A stretch of 64,000 nt of DNA from Cryobacterium arcticum (GTDB lineage: Bacteria > Actinomycetota > Actinomycetes > Actinomycetales > Microbacteriaceae): assembly GCF_001679725.1 (NCBI RefSeq), contig NZ_CP016282.1, forward strand, positions 1,364,001-1,428,000, in the 5' to 3' direction. The stretch's first letter is position 1, and every line of letters starts with the position of its first letter. Below, one piece after another: positions 18,453 to 27,781 of the stretch. Made by a program: the position numbers and the translations under genes. The notes under the pieces are model-generated. The model did no database searches, had not been told where the DNA came from, and saw only the letters and a program-made list of their open reading frames with translations.

Positions 18453-19140
18453 ACGTTTGAGTAAGCACTCCTACCCCCTGTTCGTTGCGATTGACGGGCC
18501 TGCCGGCAGCGGCAAGTCCAGCGTGAGCCGTGCCGTGGCCCGCAAGCTCGGCTACGGCTACCTCGACACCGGCGCCGCCTACCGGGCCCTCGCCTGGCAC
18601 GTGCTGGCGCAGCACATCGACGCGCAGGACGCGGATGCCGTCGCCGGCGCCCTGGACACCTTCGACTACACGATCGGCACCGAACCGGATGCCTACTTCG
18701 TGCGGGTGGGCCAGACCGACGTCACCGACGCCATCCGGGAACCGCAGATCTCGGCCGTGGTCAGCGCCATCGCGCGGGTCCCTGCGGTGCGCACACACCT
18801 CACCGAGCTGTTCCGCACGATCGCCCGGGCCGTTCCGCAGCCCGGTGTGGTGGTGGAGGGCCGCGACATCACCACCGTCGTGGCACCGGAGGCCGAGGTG
18901 CGCATTCTACTCACAGCGACCGAAGAGGCTAGAATGGCTAGGCGCTCTGCGGAAATATCAACCCAATCGGCCCACACCGTTGCGGAACAGTTGCGATCGA
19001 GGGATCGCGCTGACTCCCAGGTAGTGGAATTCATGAGCGCCGCAGACGGTGTGACCACCGTCGACTCCACCCATCTCGACTTCGACCAGACCATTGACGC
19101 GGTTGTAGAGGTCATCAATACCGCGAGGAACTCGCAATGA
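18442..19140 (+). CDS. cmk: Cytidylate kinase
   Basis: Phosphorylates CMP/dCMP. P-loop [17 protein letters not shown] and [13 protein letters not shown] are diagnostic, the CMP-binding insert follows, and [20 protein letters not shown] is near the C-terminus. TTG start overlapping the tyrA stop by 11 nt; TTG 18457 is an alternative. Coupled to der by ATGA. Confidence 0.93.
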   Translation: MSVRRLSKHSYPLFVAIDGPAGSGKSSVSRAVARKLGYGYLDTGAAYRALAWHVLAQHIDAQDADAVAGALDTFDYTIGTEPDAYFVRVGQTDVTDAIREPQISAVVSAIARVPAVRTHLTELFRTIARAVPQPGVVVEGRDITTVVAPEAEVRILLTATEEARMARRSAEISTQSAHTVAEQLRSRDRADSQVVEFMSAADGVTTVDSTHLDFDQTIDAVVEVINTARNSQ

Positions 19141-20657
19141 CTAATCAATTCGACGACACGACGATCCCCGAACTCGACCCGGAAATCGCATCGCGCCTGA
19201 CCGACCTCGACGAGGACGACGCGCTCATCTCGCAGCGCGCCACCGCGCTGCGCACCGGCCTGAACGAGTACGACCTCGACGACGAGGACTTCGACGTTCT
19301 CGACCACGTCTCAGAGGACCCCGACGCCATCACGTACCTGCCGGCGCTGCCGGTCATCGCGATCGTCGGCCGCCCCAACGTGGGCAAGTCCGCGCTCGTG
19401 AACCGCATCCTCGGCCGCCGCGAGGCCGTCGTGGAGGACACCCCCGGTGTGACCCGTGACCGGGTCACCTACAAGGGCGAGTGGCACGAACGCCGCTTCA
19501 GCCTCGTCGACACCGGCGGCTGGGAGCCCGACGCCAAGGGCATCGACGCTTCCGTGGCCATGCAGGCCGAGCTGGCCATCGAGCTGTGCGACGTCGTCAT
19601 GTTCGTCGTCGACGCCAACGTGGGCCCCACCTCGACCGACGAGGCCGTCGTCAAGCTGCTGCGTCGCAGCGGCAAGCCCGTCTTCCTCATCGCCAACAAG
19701 GTCGACGACATCCGCCAGGAGCCCGAAGCGGCCAGCCTGTGGGCGCTCGGCCTCGGCCAGCCCTGGCCGGTCTCCGCGCTGCACGGCCGCGGCGTCGCCG
19801 ACCTGCTCGACGCGATCCTCGAAGAACTCCCCGAGATCTCCAACGTCGCCAAGCAGGAAGTCGGCGGCCCCCGCCGCGTCGCCATCCTCGGCCGCCCGAA
19901 CGTGGGCAAGTCCAGCCTGCTGAACAAGGTCGTCGGCGAAGAGCGCGTGGTTGTCAACGCCCTCGCCGGCACCACCCGCGACCCGGTCGACGAGCAGGTT
20001 GAGCTCGGCGGCAAGGTCTGGCGCTTCGTCGATACCGCCGGCATCCGCCGTCGTGTGCACCTGTCCCAGGGCGCCGACTTCTACGCGTCGCTGCGTACCA
20101 GCGCCGCGCTGGAGAAGGCCGAAGTGGCCGTCGTGCTCATCGACGTCACCGAGGTCATCAGCGAGCAGGACGTGCGCGTCATCGACCTGGTGCTCGAATC
20201 CGGCCGCGCCCTGGTGCTTGCCTTCAACAAATGGGACCAGATCGACGACGACCGTCGCCGCTACCTCGAGCGTGAGATCGAGCAGGACCTGGCCCACGTG
20301 GCCTGGGCCCCGCGCGTGAACATCTCGGCCAAGACCGGCCGTCACATGGAGAAGCTGGTTCCGGCCCTCGAGCTCGCGCTGGAGTCGTGGGACACCCGCG
20401 TCGCCACCGGCAAGTTCAACGCCTTCCTGGCCGAGCTGGCCGCGGAGCACCCGCACCCCGTGCGCAGCGGCAAGCAGCCGCGCATCCTGTTCGGCACCCA
20501 GGCCTCCAGCCGCCCGCCGACCTTCGTGATCTTCACCACCGGGTTCCTCGACCCGGGCTACCGCCGGTTCATCCAGCGCCGCCTGCGCGAGGTCTACGGC
20601 TTCGCCGGCAGCCCGATCAACATCAGCATGCGCGTGCGCGAGAAGCGCAAGCGCTAA
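19137..20657 (+). CDS. der: GTPase Der (EngA), 50S ribosome assembly
   Basis: Two tandem Era-like G domains: [14 protein letters not shown] (~79) with [13 protein letters not shown] and DTGG, and [14 protein letters not shown] (~252) with [17 protein letters not shown] and NKWD. A KH-like C-terminal domain follows. An acidic N-terminal extension of ~70 residues is typical of actinobacterial Der. Last gene of the scp-cmk-der block, followed by a strong terminator. Confidence 0.96.
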   Translation: MTNQFDDTTIPELDPEIASRLTDLDEDDALISQRATALRTGLNEYDLDDEDFDVLDHVSEDPDAITYLPALPVIAIVGRPNVGKSALVNRILGRREAVVEDTPGVTRDRVTYKGEWHERRFSLVDTGGWEPDAKGIDASVAMQAELAIELCDVVMFVVDANVGPTSTDEAVVKLLRRSGKPVFLIANKVDDIRQEPEAASLWALGLGQPWPVSALHGRGVADLLDAILEELPEISNVAKQEVGGPRRVAILGRPNVGKSSLLNKVVGEERVVVNALAGTTRDPVDEQVELGGKVWRFVDTAGIRRRVHLSQGADFYASLRTSAALEKAEVAVVLIDVTEVISEQDVRVIDLVLESGRALVLAFNKWDQIDDDRRRYLEREIEQDLAHVAWAPRVNISAKTGRHMEKLVPALELALESWDTRVATGKFNAFLAELAAEHPHPVRSGKQPRILFGTQASSRPPTFVIFTTGFLDPGYRRFIQRRLREVYGFAGSPINISMRVREKRKR

Positions 20658-20675
20658 GCACTCAGCGCCGCTGAC

Positions 20676-20723
20676 GAACCGCACGCCGCCACCTTCGGGT
20701 GACGGCGTGCGGTTCTTTTTTTT
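20676..20723 (+). terminator. Rho-independent terminator after der
   Basis: A long stem, GAACCGCACGCCG paired with CGGCGTGCGGTTC, closes over an inner ACC-TTCG-GGT hairpin. A run of nine T follows. Confidence 0.92.
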
Positions 20724-20819
20724 GTGCGGATGCGCCGCCCGGCACCCCGCACCCCCCGTTTAAGGCGCATGGCCCTAGTGGACGCCCCGGGGCCGGCCCA
20801 CCAAAACAGGTGGATTTGG

Positions 20820-20869
20820 CGCAAGGTTTACGCAAGATTGCCGCAAGGAGCCCGCAAGCCCGCCGCAGG
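20820..20869. promoter_or_regulatory. Five CGCAAG-type direct repeats at exact 11-bp spacing
   Basis: CGCAAG starts at 20820, 20831, 20842 and 20853, and a fifth degenerate CGCAGG at 20864. On the minus strand this reads as CTTGCGG-N4-CTTGCGG-N4-CTTGCGT-N4-CTTGCGC. A heptamer plus four bases, one helical turn apart, is the layout used by OmpR/PhoP-type and SARP winged-helix regulators. The 11-bp period is not a codon multiple, so it is not a coding repeat. The nearest gene downstream is the GT2 gene. Confidence 0.6.
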
Positions 20870-21411
20870 AATCGCTGCTCTCCGACGGTGGATCCCAGTG
20901 CTGGCGCGGATCTCGGCCCCGGCGAAGGCTGTGCCTCGTTCGGGTTGCCCCCGGGGGAGGGGTCTTCTGTCGCCGCCGAGATTGTTCTAGGTTTTGAATG
21001 TCGGCAGAGTCCACCCGGCTCCACCGATCACAGCACGCCAACGGGCCCAACCCGGCCCGTGATCCACACCGAAGTGCACCACCCGACGTGCTCCACTCCT
21101 TTCGGGCTCCGGCCCGGTTCAACCTGCACCACCCAGCATCCGCAGCACCGGCCGGGCCCCGAAGCCCGGTCACCCACCGGGCCCCGAAGCCCGGGCGTCA
21201 GATTGCCGTCGCACCACCCGAAGGGTGCGCTCCTCCCTCCCGCAGGACCCCAGCCGGCCGCTTCCTAGAGCGGCTCTGGGTGCACCACGAAGCCTTCCGA
21301 CATTTCCGCGTCCCCCCTGCATTTCGTTGATACCTGGTCTATACGAGAACCCGAAACTCTCGACCGTTGATCCAGCGAGATCCCTGGCCCTACCCCAAGG
21401 ATGTAATTACT
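20870..21411 (+). other. Long non-coding leader upstream of the GT2 gene
   Basis: No credible gene is seen; open frames here have no family and poor codon structure. It holds two tandem 18-base hairpins, CCGGGC-CCCGAA-GCCCGG, at 21152-21169 and 21177-21194. I see no riboswitch consensus that I know. It probably contains the promoter and 5' untranslated region of the glycosyltransferase operon. Confidence 0.5.
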
Positions 21412-23742
21412 GTGCCTACGAAGTCCCTAGCTTCGCCTGCCCGCAAACGTCAGCTCGGTGCCGAACGCAGCACCCAGCCGCTCCCCACCGTGCACGATAT
21501 CCCCAGTGATTCGAAGATCACCTGGGGCCGGCTGGCCATCATCGCCACGGTCGTGGCCTGGTTCGCCTACGTGATCTACACGATCCTGCGCCAGTTCCTC
21601 AACAACGGAACCGAGAGCTTCCGGTTCACCACCGAAGCCGTCTCGTACTGGGTCGTGGTGAGCTTCCTCACCTTCTCCGCGCTGATGTACCTCATCGCCC
21701 GGCAGGGTGCGCTGCAACGCTTCCGCGACCACGTGCGGGTGCCCCGCGCCGAACTGGACAGCCACTTCGCCACCCACCACGGCTCGCTCACGGTGCTGGT
21801 GCCCTCCTACAGCGAAGAGCCCGGCGTGGTGCGCGGCACCCTGTGGTCGGCGGCGCTGCAGGAATACCCCGACCTGCGCATCGTGCTGCTGCTGGATGAC
21901 CCGCCCCATCCCACCGACCCGGCCGTGGCCGCGCAGCTGCAGGTGTCCCGCAGCATCGCCCGCGACATCGAACGGGCCCTGGCCGAACCCAAGGCCCGGT
22001 TCACCGAAGAGCTGCTCATCTGCGAGCTGGAACTGGCCGCCAACGAGCACCCCACCGAACGCGCCGTGCAGCGCCTGGCCGACAACTACCAGTGGGCCGC
22101 CCGCTGGCTGCAGGCGATGGCCTCCGCCGAGACCATCGACGACCACGTCGACACCTTCTTCGTCGAGCAGGTGCTCGGTGGCCTCGCCGCCGAACTCTCC
22201 CTCACCGGCGCGGCCCTGGCCGCCGCCGCGAAGGAGGGCACCGCCCCCTCCGCCGCCCGGATGCTTGAACTGCACCGCCGGCTGCTCTGGACGTTCTCCG
22301 CCGAGCTGGACACCTTCGAACGCAAACTGTTCTCCTCGCTCTCGCACGAGGCCAACAAGGCCATGAACCTCAACGCCTACATCGGCCTGATGGGTCGCCG
22401 GTTCCAGCGCGAAGACGGACCGGACGGCACCATCCTGCGCCCGGTCGAGGACGACGCCCCCGCCGACTACGTGGTGCGCGACTCCGAGTACCTGCTGACC
22501 CTCGACGCCGACTCGCTGCTGCTGCGCGACTACTGCCTGCGCCTGGTCTACTTCCTCGAGCAGCCCGACAACGCCCGCGTCGCGGTCACCCAGACCCCGT
22601 ACTCCTCGTTCCGCGGCGCCCCCACCCGCATCGAACGCCTCGCCGGCGCCACCACCGACATCCAGCACATCCTGCACCAGGGCATGTCGTACTACGGTGC
22701 CACCTTCTGGGTGGGCGCCAACGCGGTGATCCGCAAGGTGGCGCTCGAGGACATCGTCGAGGTCGAGACCGTGGGCGGCTTCGAGGTGCGCCGGTACGTG
22801 CAGGACCGCACCGTGATCGAGGACACCGAGTCCAGCATCGACCTGGGCACGCACGGCTGGTCGCTGGTGAACTACCCCGAACGGCTCTCCTACAGCGCCA
22901 CCCCGCCCGACTTCGGTTCGCTCATCGTGCAACGCCGCCGCTGGGCCAACGGTGGCCTGCTCATCCTGCCCAAGCTGTGGCGCCAGATGCGTGAACGCCG
23001 CCGCCAAGGCCACCCGATCAGCCTGATCGAACTGGCCCTGCGGGTGAACTACATGACCAGCATCGCCTGGGCCAGCTTCGGCCTGATCTTCCTGCTCGCC
23101 TACCCGTACGACAGCCGGCTGCTCAGCCCGGTCGTGGTGCTCGCCGCCCTGCCGTACTTCCTCGCCATGGGCAGCGACCTGCGCTACTGCGGGTACAAGT
23201 TCAGCGACATCTTCCGCATCTACGGGTTCAACCTGATCCTGCTGCCGGTGAACCTCGCCGGGGTGCTCAAGTCGCTGCAGCAGGCCGTGACCAGCAAGAA
23301 GATCCCGTTCGCCCGCACCCCCAAGGTGCGCAACCGCACGGCCGCCCCGCTCCTGTTCGTGGTGGTGCCGTTCCTCATCGTCGCGTTCTCCGCCCTCACC
23401 CTGTGGCGGGATGTCTCCAACGAGAACTGGGGCAACGCCGCGTTCGCCGGGTTCAACGCCCTGCTGGCCAGCACCGCGATCCTCACCTACATTGGCATCT
23501 GGAACTCGATCGTGGACATCTGGCTGGGCCTGACCCAGTGGATGTTCATTGAACGGGCCCCGCGCCGCAAGGGCGCCCAGGTGGCGCTGCCGCAGCCGGT
23601 CGAGCCCACCCTGGACTGGCGGGCCGTGATCTACCACGGACACGTCGTCGGCGAGCTGCCCAGCGATGTGGAACTGGTGACCGGACCGTTCGTCAAGCCC
23701 GTCGTCTCCAAGCGCGCCGCCAAGCAGGGCGTGCTCCGGTGA
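21412..23742 (+). CDS. Membrane glycosyltransferase family 2, processive type
   Basis: GTG 21412 has AAGG upstream; a TTG at 21367 would add 15 residues. Two N-terminal membrane helices (~45-65, ~85-105) are followed by a large cytosolic GT2 domain with VLVPSYSEEPGVVRGTLW, LLLDDPP (~158), TLDADSLLLRDY (DxD, ~363), IEDTESSIDLG and the QxxRW-type motif VQRRRWANGG (~506). Several helices follow to the end. These are the motifs of cellulose/chitin/hyaluronan-like synthases that polymerise and export a glycan. An unusual helical insert of ~150 residues separates the DD and DxD motifs. The partner gene overlaps by GTGA, so an exopolysaccharide role is likely; the sugar is unknown. Confidence 0.85.
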   Translation: MPTKSLASPARKRQLGAERSTQPLPTVHDIPSDSKITWGRLAIIATVVAWFAYVIYTILRQFLNNGTESFRFTTEAVSYWVVVSFLTFSALMYLIARQGALQRFRDHVRVPRAELDSHFATHHGSLTVLVPSYSEEPGVVRGTLWSAALQEYPDLRIVLLLDDPPHPTDPAVAAQLQVSRSIARDIERALAEPKARFTEELLICELELAANEHPTERAVQRLADNYQWAARWLQAMASAETIDDHVDTFFVEQVLGGLAAELSLTGAALAAAAKEGTAPSAARMLELHRRLLWTFSAELDTFERKLFSSLSHEANKAMNLNAYIGLMGRRFQREDGPDGTILRPVEDDAPADYVVRDSEYLLTLDADSLLLRDYCLRLVYFLEQPDNARVAVTQTPYSSFRGAPTRIERLAGATTDIQHILHQGMSYYGATFWVGANAVIRKVALEDIVEVETVGGFEVRRYVQDRTVIEDTESSIDLGTHGWSLVNYPERLSYSATPPDFGSLIVQRRRWANGGLLILPKLWRQMRERRRQGHPISLIELALRVNYMTSIAWASFGLIFLLAYPYDSRLLSPVVVLAALPYFLAMGSDLRYCGYKFSDIFRIYGFNLILLPVNLAGVLKSLQQAVTSKKIPFARTPKVRNRTAAPLLFVVVPFLIVAFSALTLWRDVSNENWGNAAFAGFNALLASTAILTYIGIWNSIVDIWLGLTQWMFIERAPRRKGAQVALPQPVEPTLDWRAVIYHGHVVGELPSDVELVTGPFVKPVVSKRAAKQGVLR

Positions 23743-25355
23743 GCGCCGCAGACCCGGGCGCTGCGGCGCCCGTCACGCTGACCGCGCCCGCCGTCAAGGC
23801 CGACCGGCCGCGCCGCCGCCTCTCGGTGGTGCGGGTGTTCCTGGGCATCGTGCTTGTCGTGGCGCTCTCCGCCGGCGGCTACCTCGGCTGGCAGTGGTGG
23901 GGCTCGGCGCAGGCCGCCGAAGCCTACGACCCCTGGTTCGCCGGGTACGTCGACGTGACGGCCACCCCCACCTACGACTTCGAGGCCACGGCCGACCTGG
24001 CCGGCAACGACGTGGTGCTCTCCTTCATCGTCGCCGCCACCGACGACGCCTGCGCGCCCAGCTGGGGCACCCACTTCAGCCTCGACGAGGCGTCCGACGA
24101 GCTCGACCTCGACCGCCGTCTGGCCCGGGTGAAGCAGCTCGGCGGCCAGATCGTCGTCTCCTTCGGCGGCCTGCTCAACACCGAACTCGGCACCGGCTGC
24201 ACCGACAAGGATGCGCTCATCGCCGCGTACGCCGCCGTGCTCGACCGCTACGACGTGACCACCATCGACCTCGACCTCGAGGGCGCCAACCTCACCGACT
24301 CGGCCGCGGCGACCCGCCGGGCCACCGCGATCGCCGAGCTGCAGGCCGACCGGCGCGCCGCGGGGGAGGACCTCGCCGTGTGGCTGACCCTGCCCGTGGC
24401 CACCGGCGGGCTCACCGAAGACGGCACCAACGCCGTCTCGGCGATGCTCGACGCCCAGGTGGACCTGGCCGGGGTGAACCTGATGACCATGGACTTCGGC
24501 AGCAGCAAGGACGCCGACGAGACCATGGCCGAGGCATCCATTCGCGGTGTCACCGCCGCGCACCGGCAGATCGGCACCCTGTACAGCCGGGCCGGCACCG
24601 AGCTGACGGATGCCACGGTGTGGCAGAAGATCGGCATCACCCCGATGGTGGGCCAGAACGACGTGGCGGGGGAGATCTTCGACCTCGATGACGCGAAGGC
24701 GCTGAACACCTTCGCCCAGGAGCAGAAGGTGGGCCGGATGTCCCTCTGGTCGCTGAACCGGGACACCACCTGTGGGTCGAACTACGCCGACGTCAAACGG
24801 GTGTCGGACTCCTGCAGCGGCATCGACCAGGGCGACGAGAAGTTCGTGGCGTTGCTGGGCGACGGTTTCACCGGCCGCCCGGTTGCCGCCGCCGCGGCGG
24901 TCACCACCGATGAGGCCGAGGAGATCGGCTCGATCGTCGACGACCCGGCCACCAGCCCGTACGCGATCTGGGCGGCGGAGTCGTCCTACCTCGAGGGCAC
25001 CAAGGTGGTCTGGCACAAGAACGTCTACCAGACCAAGTGGTGGACCCGCGGTGACCTGCCCGACAACCCTGTGCTCAACGAGTGGGAGACGCCGTGGGTG
25101 CTGATCGGCCCGGTGCTGCCGGGGGAGACCCCCATCCCCAAGCCCACCCTGCCGGCAGGCACCTACCCCGAATGGCAAGGCACCGTCGTGTACGAGAAGA
25201 ATGACATGATCCTCTTCGACGGCGTGCCCTACGAGAGCAAGTGGTGGAACCAGGGCGAGAGCCCGGATGCCGCCGCTGCGAACCCCGACGGCTCGCCGTG
25301 GTCGCCGCTCCCCGAGGCCGAGGTCAAGAAGCTCCTCGACGCCCTTCCGAAGTAG
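23739..25355 (+). CDS. Membrane-anchored GH18-like glycosidase with two chitin-binding-type modules
   Basis: A signal anchor (~28-52) exposes the rest outside. The catalytic barrel resembles GH18 chitinases: FSLDEASDELDLDRRL, IVVSFGG, and the catalytic-strand motif TTIDLDLEG, which keeps DxDxE but has Thr instead of the first Asp. Two C-terminal Trp-rich modules with KWWTRGDLP and KWWNQGESP match CBM5/12. Stop/start overlap with the GT2 gene suggests that the two work on one polymer, for example trimming or release of a beta-linked amino-sugar glycan. That pairing is inference. Confidence 0.85.
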   Translation: MSAADPGAAAPVTLTAPAVKADRPRRRLSVVRVFLGIVLVVALSAGGYLGWQWWGSAQAAEAYDPWFAGYVDVTATPTYDFEATADLAGNDVVLSFIVAATDDACAPSWGTHFSLDEASDELDLDRRLARVKQLGGQIVVSFGGLLNTELGTGCTDKDALIAAYAAVLDRYDVTTIDLDLEGANLTDSAAATRRATAIAELQADRRAAGEDLAVWLTLPVATGGLTEDGTNAVSAMLDAQVDLAGVNLMTMDFGSSKDADETMAEASIRGVTAAHRQIGTLYSRAGTELTDATVWQKIGITPMVGQNDVAGEIFDLDDAKALNTFAQEQKVGRMSLWSLNRDTTCGSNYADVKRVSDSCSGIDQGDEKFVALLGDGFTGRPVAAAAAVTTDEAEEIGSIVDDPATSPYAIWAAESSYLEGTKVVWHKNVYQTKWWTRGDLPDNPVLNEWETPWVLIGPVLPGETPIPKPTLPAGTYPEWQGTVVYEKNDMILFDGVPYESKWWNQGESPDAAAANPDGSPWSPLPEAEVKKLLDALPK

Positions 25356-25389
25356 ACAGGTTTTTGGGCGGCGAGGCCCAAACATAGAT

Positions 25390-25425
25390 ATGCCCGGGGT
25401 GGTGGTTAGGGCACCATCCCGGGCA
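25390..25425. terminator. Hairpin between convergent genes
   Basis: ATGCCCGGG-GTGGTG pairs with CACCATCCCGGGCAT (one G-T pair) around a short loop. There is no long T run, so it is a moderate terminator. It lies between the GH18-like gene and the convergent membrane-protein gene and may serve both. Confidence 0.65.
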
Positions 25426-25497
25426 TTCCCCATTGGCGTCGAAACGCCTGGTGAGGCCGAGCTTAGCGGCACGCGCTGGAAGCGCAGTGCCCAGACT

Positions 25498-26046
25498 CTA
25501 GAACTTGACGGTCGGCTCGTCGCCCGACGCGTCGGTCGTCTTCGCGGTCGTCGCGGTGGGGGAGTCGTTGGCCGGGGCGGCTGCGGTTTCGTCGGCCACC
25601 ACGGACGGCGTCACGGGGCGCTCGGCCGGCGCGTCAGTGGCGCTGACCGTGCCGGTCTCGGCGGTCCGAGCGCGCATCGGGGTGGTCTCCTCCGCGTCGA
25701 AGTCGCTGTCGTCGTCGAAGTTGAAGTCAGGCTCGTCGTGTGCAGCATCGACCGTCGCAACGGCGGTGGCGCTCTTGGCGATGGCCCGGCTCACCACGAG
25801 GGCGGCGAGGGTGATGATGAAGCCGATGACGCCGGCGGCGAGCAGGTTGGCGCCCAGGTTGCTGCCCGATTGGGCGGTGAAGTACGCCACGTAGTCGGAA
25901 GACTGCGAGGTGTAGAACTCGGCCTGGGTGGCGTTGGAGGAAGTGAGGATCAGATACCCCGCCACGGTCACAACCAGGTCGACAAGCCACAGCACCGCCA
26001 GGACGAGGTTGAACTTGGACAGGGGACGTGAGCTGTTCTGGGACAT
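25498..26046 (-). CDS. Small membrane protein with acidic/Thr-rich tail
   Basis: 182 aa with ATG behind a good ribosome site (AGGAAG on the minus strand). Helix 1 (~13-33, NLVLAVLWLVDLVVTVAGYL) and helix 2 (~68-90) frame a ~35-residue outside loop. A ~90-residue cytosolic tail has acidic stretches (FDDDSDFDAEE) and then Ala/Thr/Pro-rich sequence. I do not recognise the family. Convergent to the GH18-like gene. Codon use is like the core genome. Confidence 0.75.
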   Translation of the reverse strand: MSQNSSRPLSKFNLVLAVLWLVDLVVTVAGYLILTSSNATQAEFYTSQSSDYVAYFTAQSGSNLGANLLAAGVIGFIITLAALVVSRAIAKSATAVATVDAAHDEPDFNFDDDSDFDAEETTPMRARTAETGTVSATDAPAERPVTPSVVADETAAAPANDSPTATTAKTTDASGDEPTVKF

Positions 26047-26189
26047 ATCTTCCTTCGATTGATGAGCGGCCGGTGACGACCTCGCGTCACGCTACGCACC
26101 GTTCCTATGGACAACCTATGTACCACCAGGGAATCTCCACACCCCGGCCTGTGTCCCCCTGGGTACGTCGGTCGAGCTTGGTTCTCGTT

Positions 26190-26422
26190 GGTCGAGCTTG
26201 TCGAGACCCGCAACCTTTCGAACCCAACGCCCCCCCCACGTCGGTCGAGCTTGTCGAGATCCCGCAACCTTTCGATACCCAACGCACCCCCACGTCGGTC
26301 GAGCTTGTCGAGATCCCGCAACCTTTCGATACCCAACGCACCCCCACGTCGGTCGAGCTTGTCGAGACCCCGCAACCTTTCGAACCCAACGCCCCCACAC
26401 GCTGATCGAGCCTGTCGAGATC
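26190..26422. repeat. 19-bp motif array, cluster 5 (5 copies, one orientation)
   Basis: Copies start at 26190, 26243, 26297, 26351 and 26404, 53-54 bp apart and all in the GGTCGAGC orientation. The last two bases often read ATC instead of ACC. Spacers share CCCGCAACCTTTCGA. A partial copy sits at ~26168. It lies between a membrane-protein gene and tRNA-Pro. Confidence 0.9.
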
Positions 26423-26571
26423 CGGAACCCCGTCTCCGGTAGACACTAAAACGGTCTGGACGGTTGTCAACCTCCCCTCAACCCCCAAAAGTGAACGCAA
26501 CCCCTCTCCCGACGCGGTAAGCTAGTCCAGTTGTCTCCGGTAGATCCCCTTGGGAATCCACCAGAACACGG

Positions 26572-26648
26572 CGGGCTGTAGCGCAGCTTGGTAGCGCACC
26601 TGACTGGGGGTCAGGGGGTCGCAGGTTCAAATCCTGTCAGCCCGACCA
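26572..26648 (+). tRNA. tRNA-Pro (anticodon GGG)
   Basis: A full cloverleaf can be drawn: acceptor CGGGCTG/CAGCCCG, D stem GCGC/GCGC, anticodon stem CCTGA/TCAGG with loop CTGGGGG (anticodon GGG), T arm GCAGG-TTCAAAT-CCTGT, discriminator A and encoded CCA. A terminator follows. An excisionase-like gene downstream and an imperfect copy of its 3' part at 30789 suggest use as an integration site. Confidence 0.97.
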
Positions 26649-26651
26649 AAT

Positions 26652-26685
26652 GTCCCGGAAACTCAAGGGTTTCCGGGACTTTTTT
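26652..26685 (+). terminator. Rho-independent terminator after tRNA-Pro
   Basis: The 11-bp stem GTCCCGGAAAC/GTTTCCGGGAC with loop TCAAGG is followed by six T. Confidence 0.93.
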
Positions 26686-26826
26686 GGTTAAGAGATTTGA
26701 TGTTCCCATCACTACCCCATCACTTTCAGCCCATTTCCGCCGCTTTTCCGGCCCCGTCATCTGAGGCGCTGAGGTCGGTTTCGGTTCCTCCCGGTCGTCC
26801 GGGATCGCCCGGCACACCTTCTGGGT

Positions 26827-27084
26827 ATGAGCATTCACAACGAGAACCCCACCTCTCCTGCTTCCGACGATTGGGGCCTGGAGCCACTGATGGACGTTGC
26901 CGAGCTGGCGGCCTATCTGGGCATCCCGATCTCCACGGTCTACGACTGGCGGGTGCACGGCAAAGGCCCCGCGGCGTACCGGTTCGGCAAACACCTGAAG
27001 TTTGCGATCTCCGATGTGCGGGCCTGGATCGCCCAGCAGCGGGACCCCTCCTCCAGCGCGCCGAGGCATCCCGATCGGCGGTGA
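26827..27084 (+). CDS. Excisionase-like helix-turn-helix protein
   Basis: 85 aa. Residues ~20-70 form a HTH_17/excisionase-type winged helix (LMDVAELAAYLGIPISTVYD, then RFGKHLKFAISDVRAWI). Such proteins sit directly upstream of the integrase gene in actinobacterial integrative elements. Here an integrase start codon follows 7 nt after the stop, although that gene is broken. Likely directs excision or regulates the integrase. Confidence 0.85.
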   Translation: MSIHNENPTSPASDDWGLEPLMDVAELAAYLGIPISTVYDWRVHGKGPAAYRFGKHLKFAISDVRAWIAQQRDPSSSAPRHPDRR

Positions 27085-27090
27085 GCTGAG

Positions 27091-27216
27091 ATGCCGCGGC
27101 AACGGTTGACCATCGGCACCTTCGGGGACATCAGCACCCGCCAGATGCTGAACACGGGTTGCCGAGAAGCGCGAGGTCGGCGAGATCCTCCGCGAGCTGA
27201 TTCAAATGCTTCCTGA
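27091..27216 (+). pseudogene. Integrase N-terminal fragment
   Basis: The reading starts MPRQRLTIGTFGDI, the conserved beginning of actinobacterial tyrosine integrases (usually P-x-x-x-GT-x-G-x-I). After about 15 codons similarity is lost and the frame ends at 27214-27216. The junction at ~27140-27155 looks like a deletion that fused it to unrelated sequence. Confidence 0.6.
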
Positions 27217-27523
27217 ACTGCATACAGTCGTGCCGCTCGGTGATCACGCGAAGGACACGTGGCGGCGTTTCGCTCGGCCGGGACTCGGGACTGCGATGCG
27301 CACGGTCGAGTCATTCCATAGCGGCAACCAGGCAATGAATCAGCGTGGCCTCCGTTCCCACCTTCATGCTGCCCTCGCTCGAGGAGCCACCGACTGGCGC
27401 CTACCCGCCGCAGCTGAGGACGCTTCGATCATGGTCGAAATAGACGGCGTTGGGGGCACAACGAACCAATGGTACGAGGACAGCCACGGCGATCGGATCG
27501 ATGTTCACCCACGTTGGTGGTGA
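27206..27523 (+). CDS. Hypothetical protein, possibly 5'-truncated
   Basis: 105 aa from ATG 27206. The frame is open a further ~50 nt upstream and reads VAEKREVGEILRELIQ, which looks like a genuine helix without a start codon, so the true gene is probably cut at its 5' end by the same deletion that broke the integrase. The C-terminus ends YEDSHGDRIDVHPRWW. No family is recognised. Confidence 0.4.
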   Translation: MLPELHTVVPLGDHAKDTWRRFARPGLGTAMRTVESFHSGNQAMNQRGLRSHLHAALARGATDWRLPAAAEDASIMVEIDGVGGTTNQWYEDSHGDRIDVHPRWW

Positions 27524-27781
27524 CTAACTGGCAGTGATCGATGGCAAGCCAGTGGCTCGCTTCAAGCAGAGGCGGAGCAGATCATCTTCCCTCACGCTCC
27601 GCTCACCTTTACTATCTCAGCGGTGTCCGCGTTCCCCACCCACCGCCAGCGACCTGGCGGGCAGGTGCGCAGACGGCATCACGGCTGCCGCCGTGGAACA
27701 GTCCACTGGGCACTCGTTCTGGGGGTATCCCGGGAGGTTGCGATAGAAATCGTCGATCATGAGCGCCACTAACCTGTGTCT
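27524..27781 (+). other. Region without assigned gene
   Basis: Short overlapping frames only, none with recognisable family or convincing ribosome site. Probably remnant DNA of the integrated element. Confidence 0.4.

Noticed and set aside
20724..21411. Riboswitch upstream of the glycosyltransferase gene
   Set aside because: I looked for c-di-AMP, cobalamin, SAM and TPP cores and saw none. Only simple hairpins are present.
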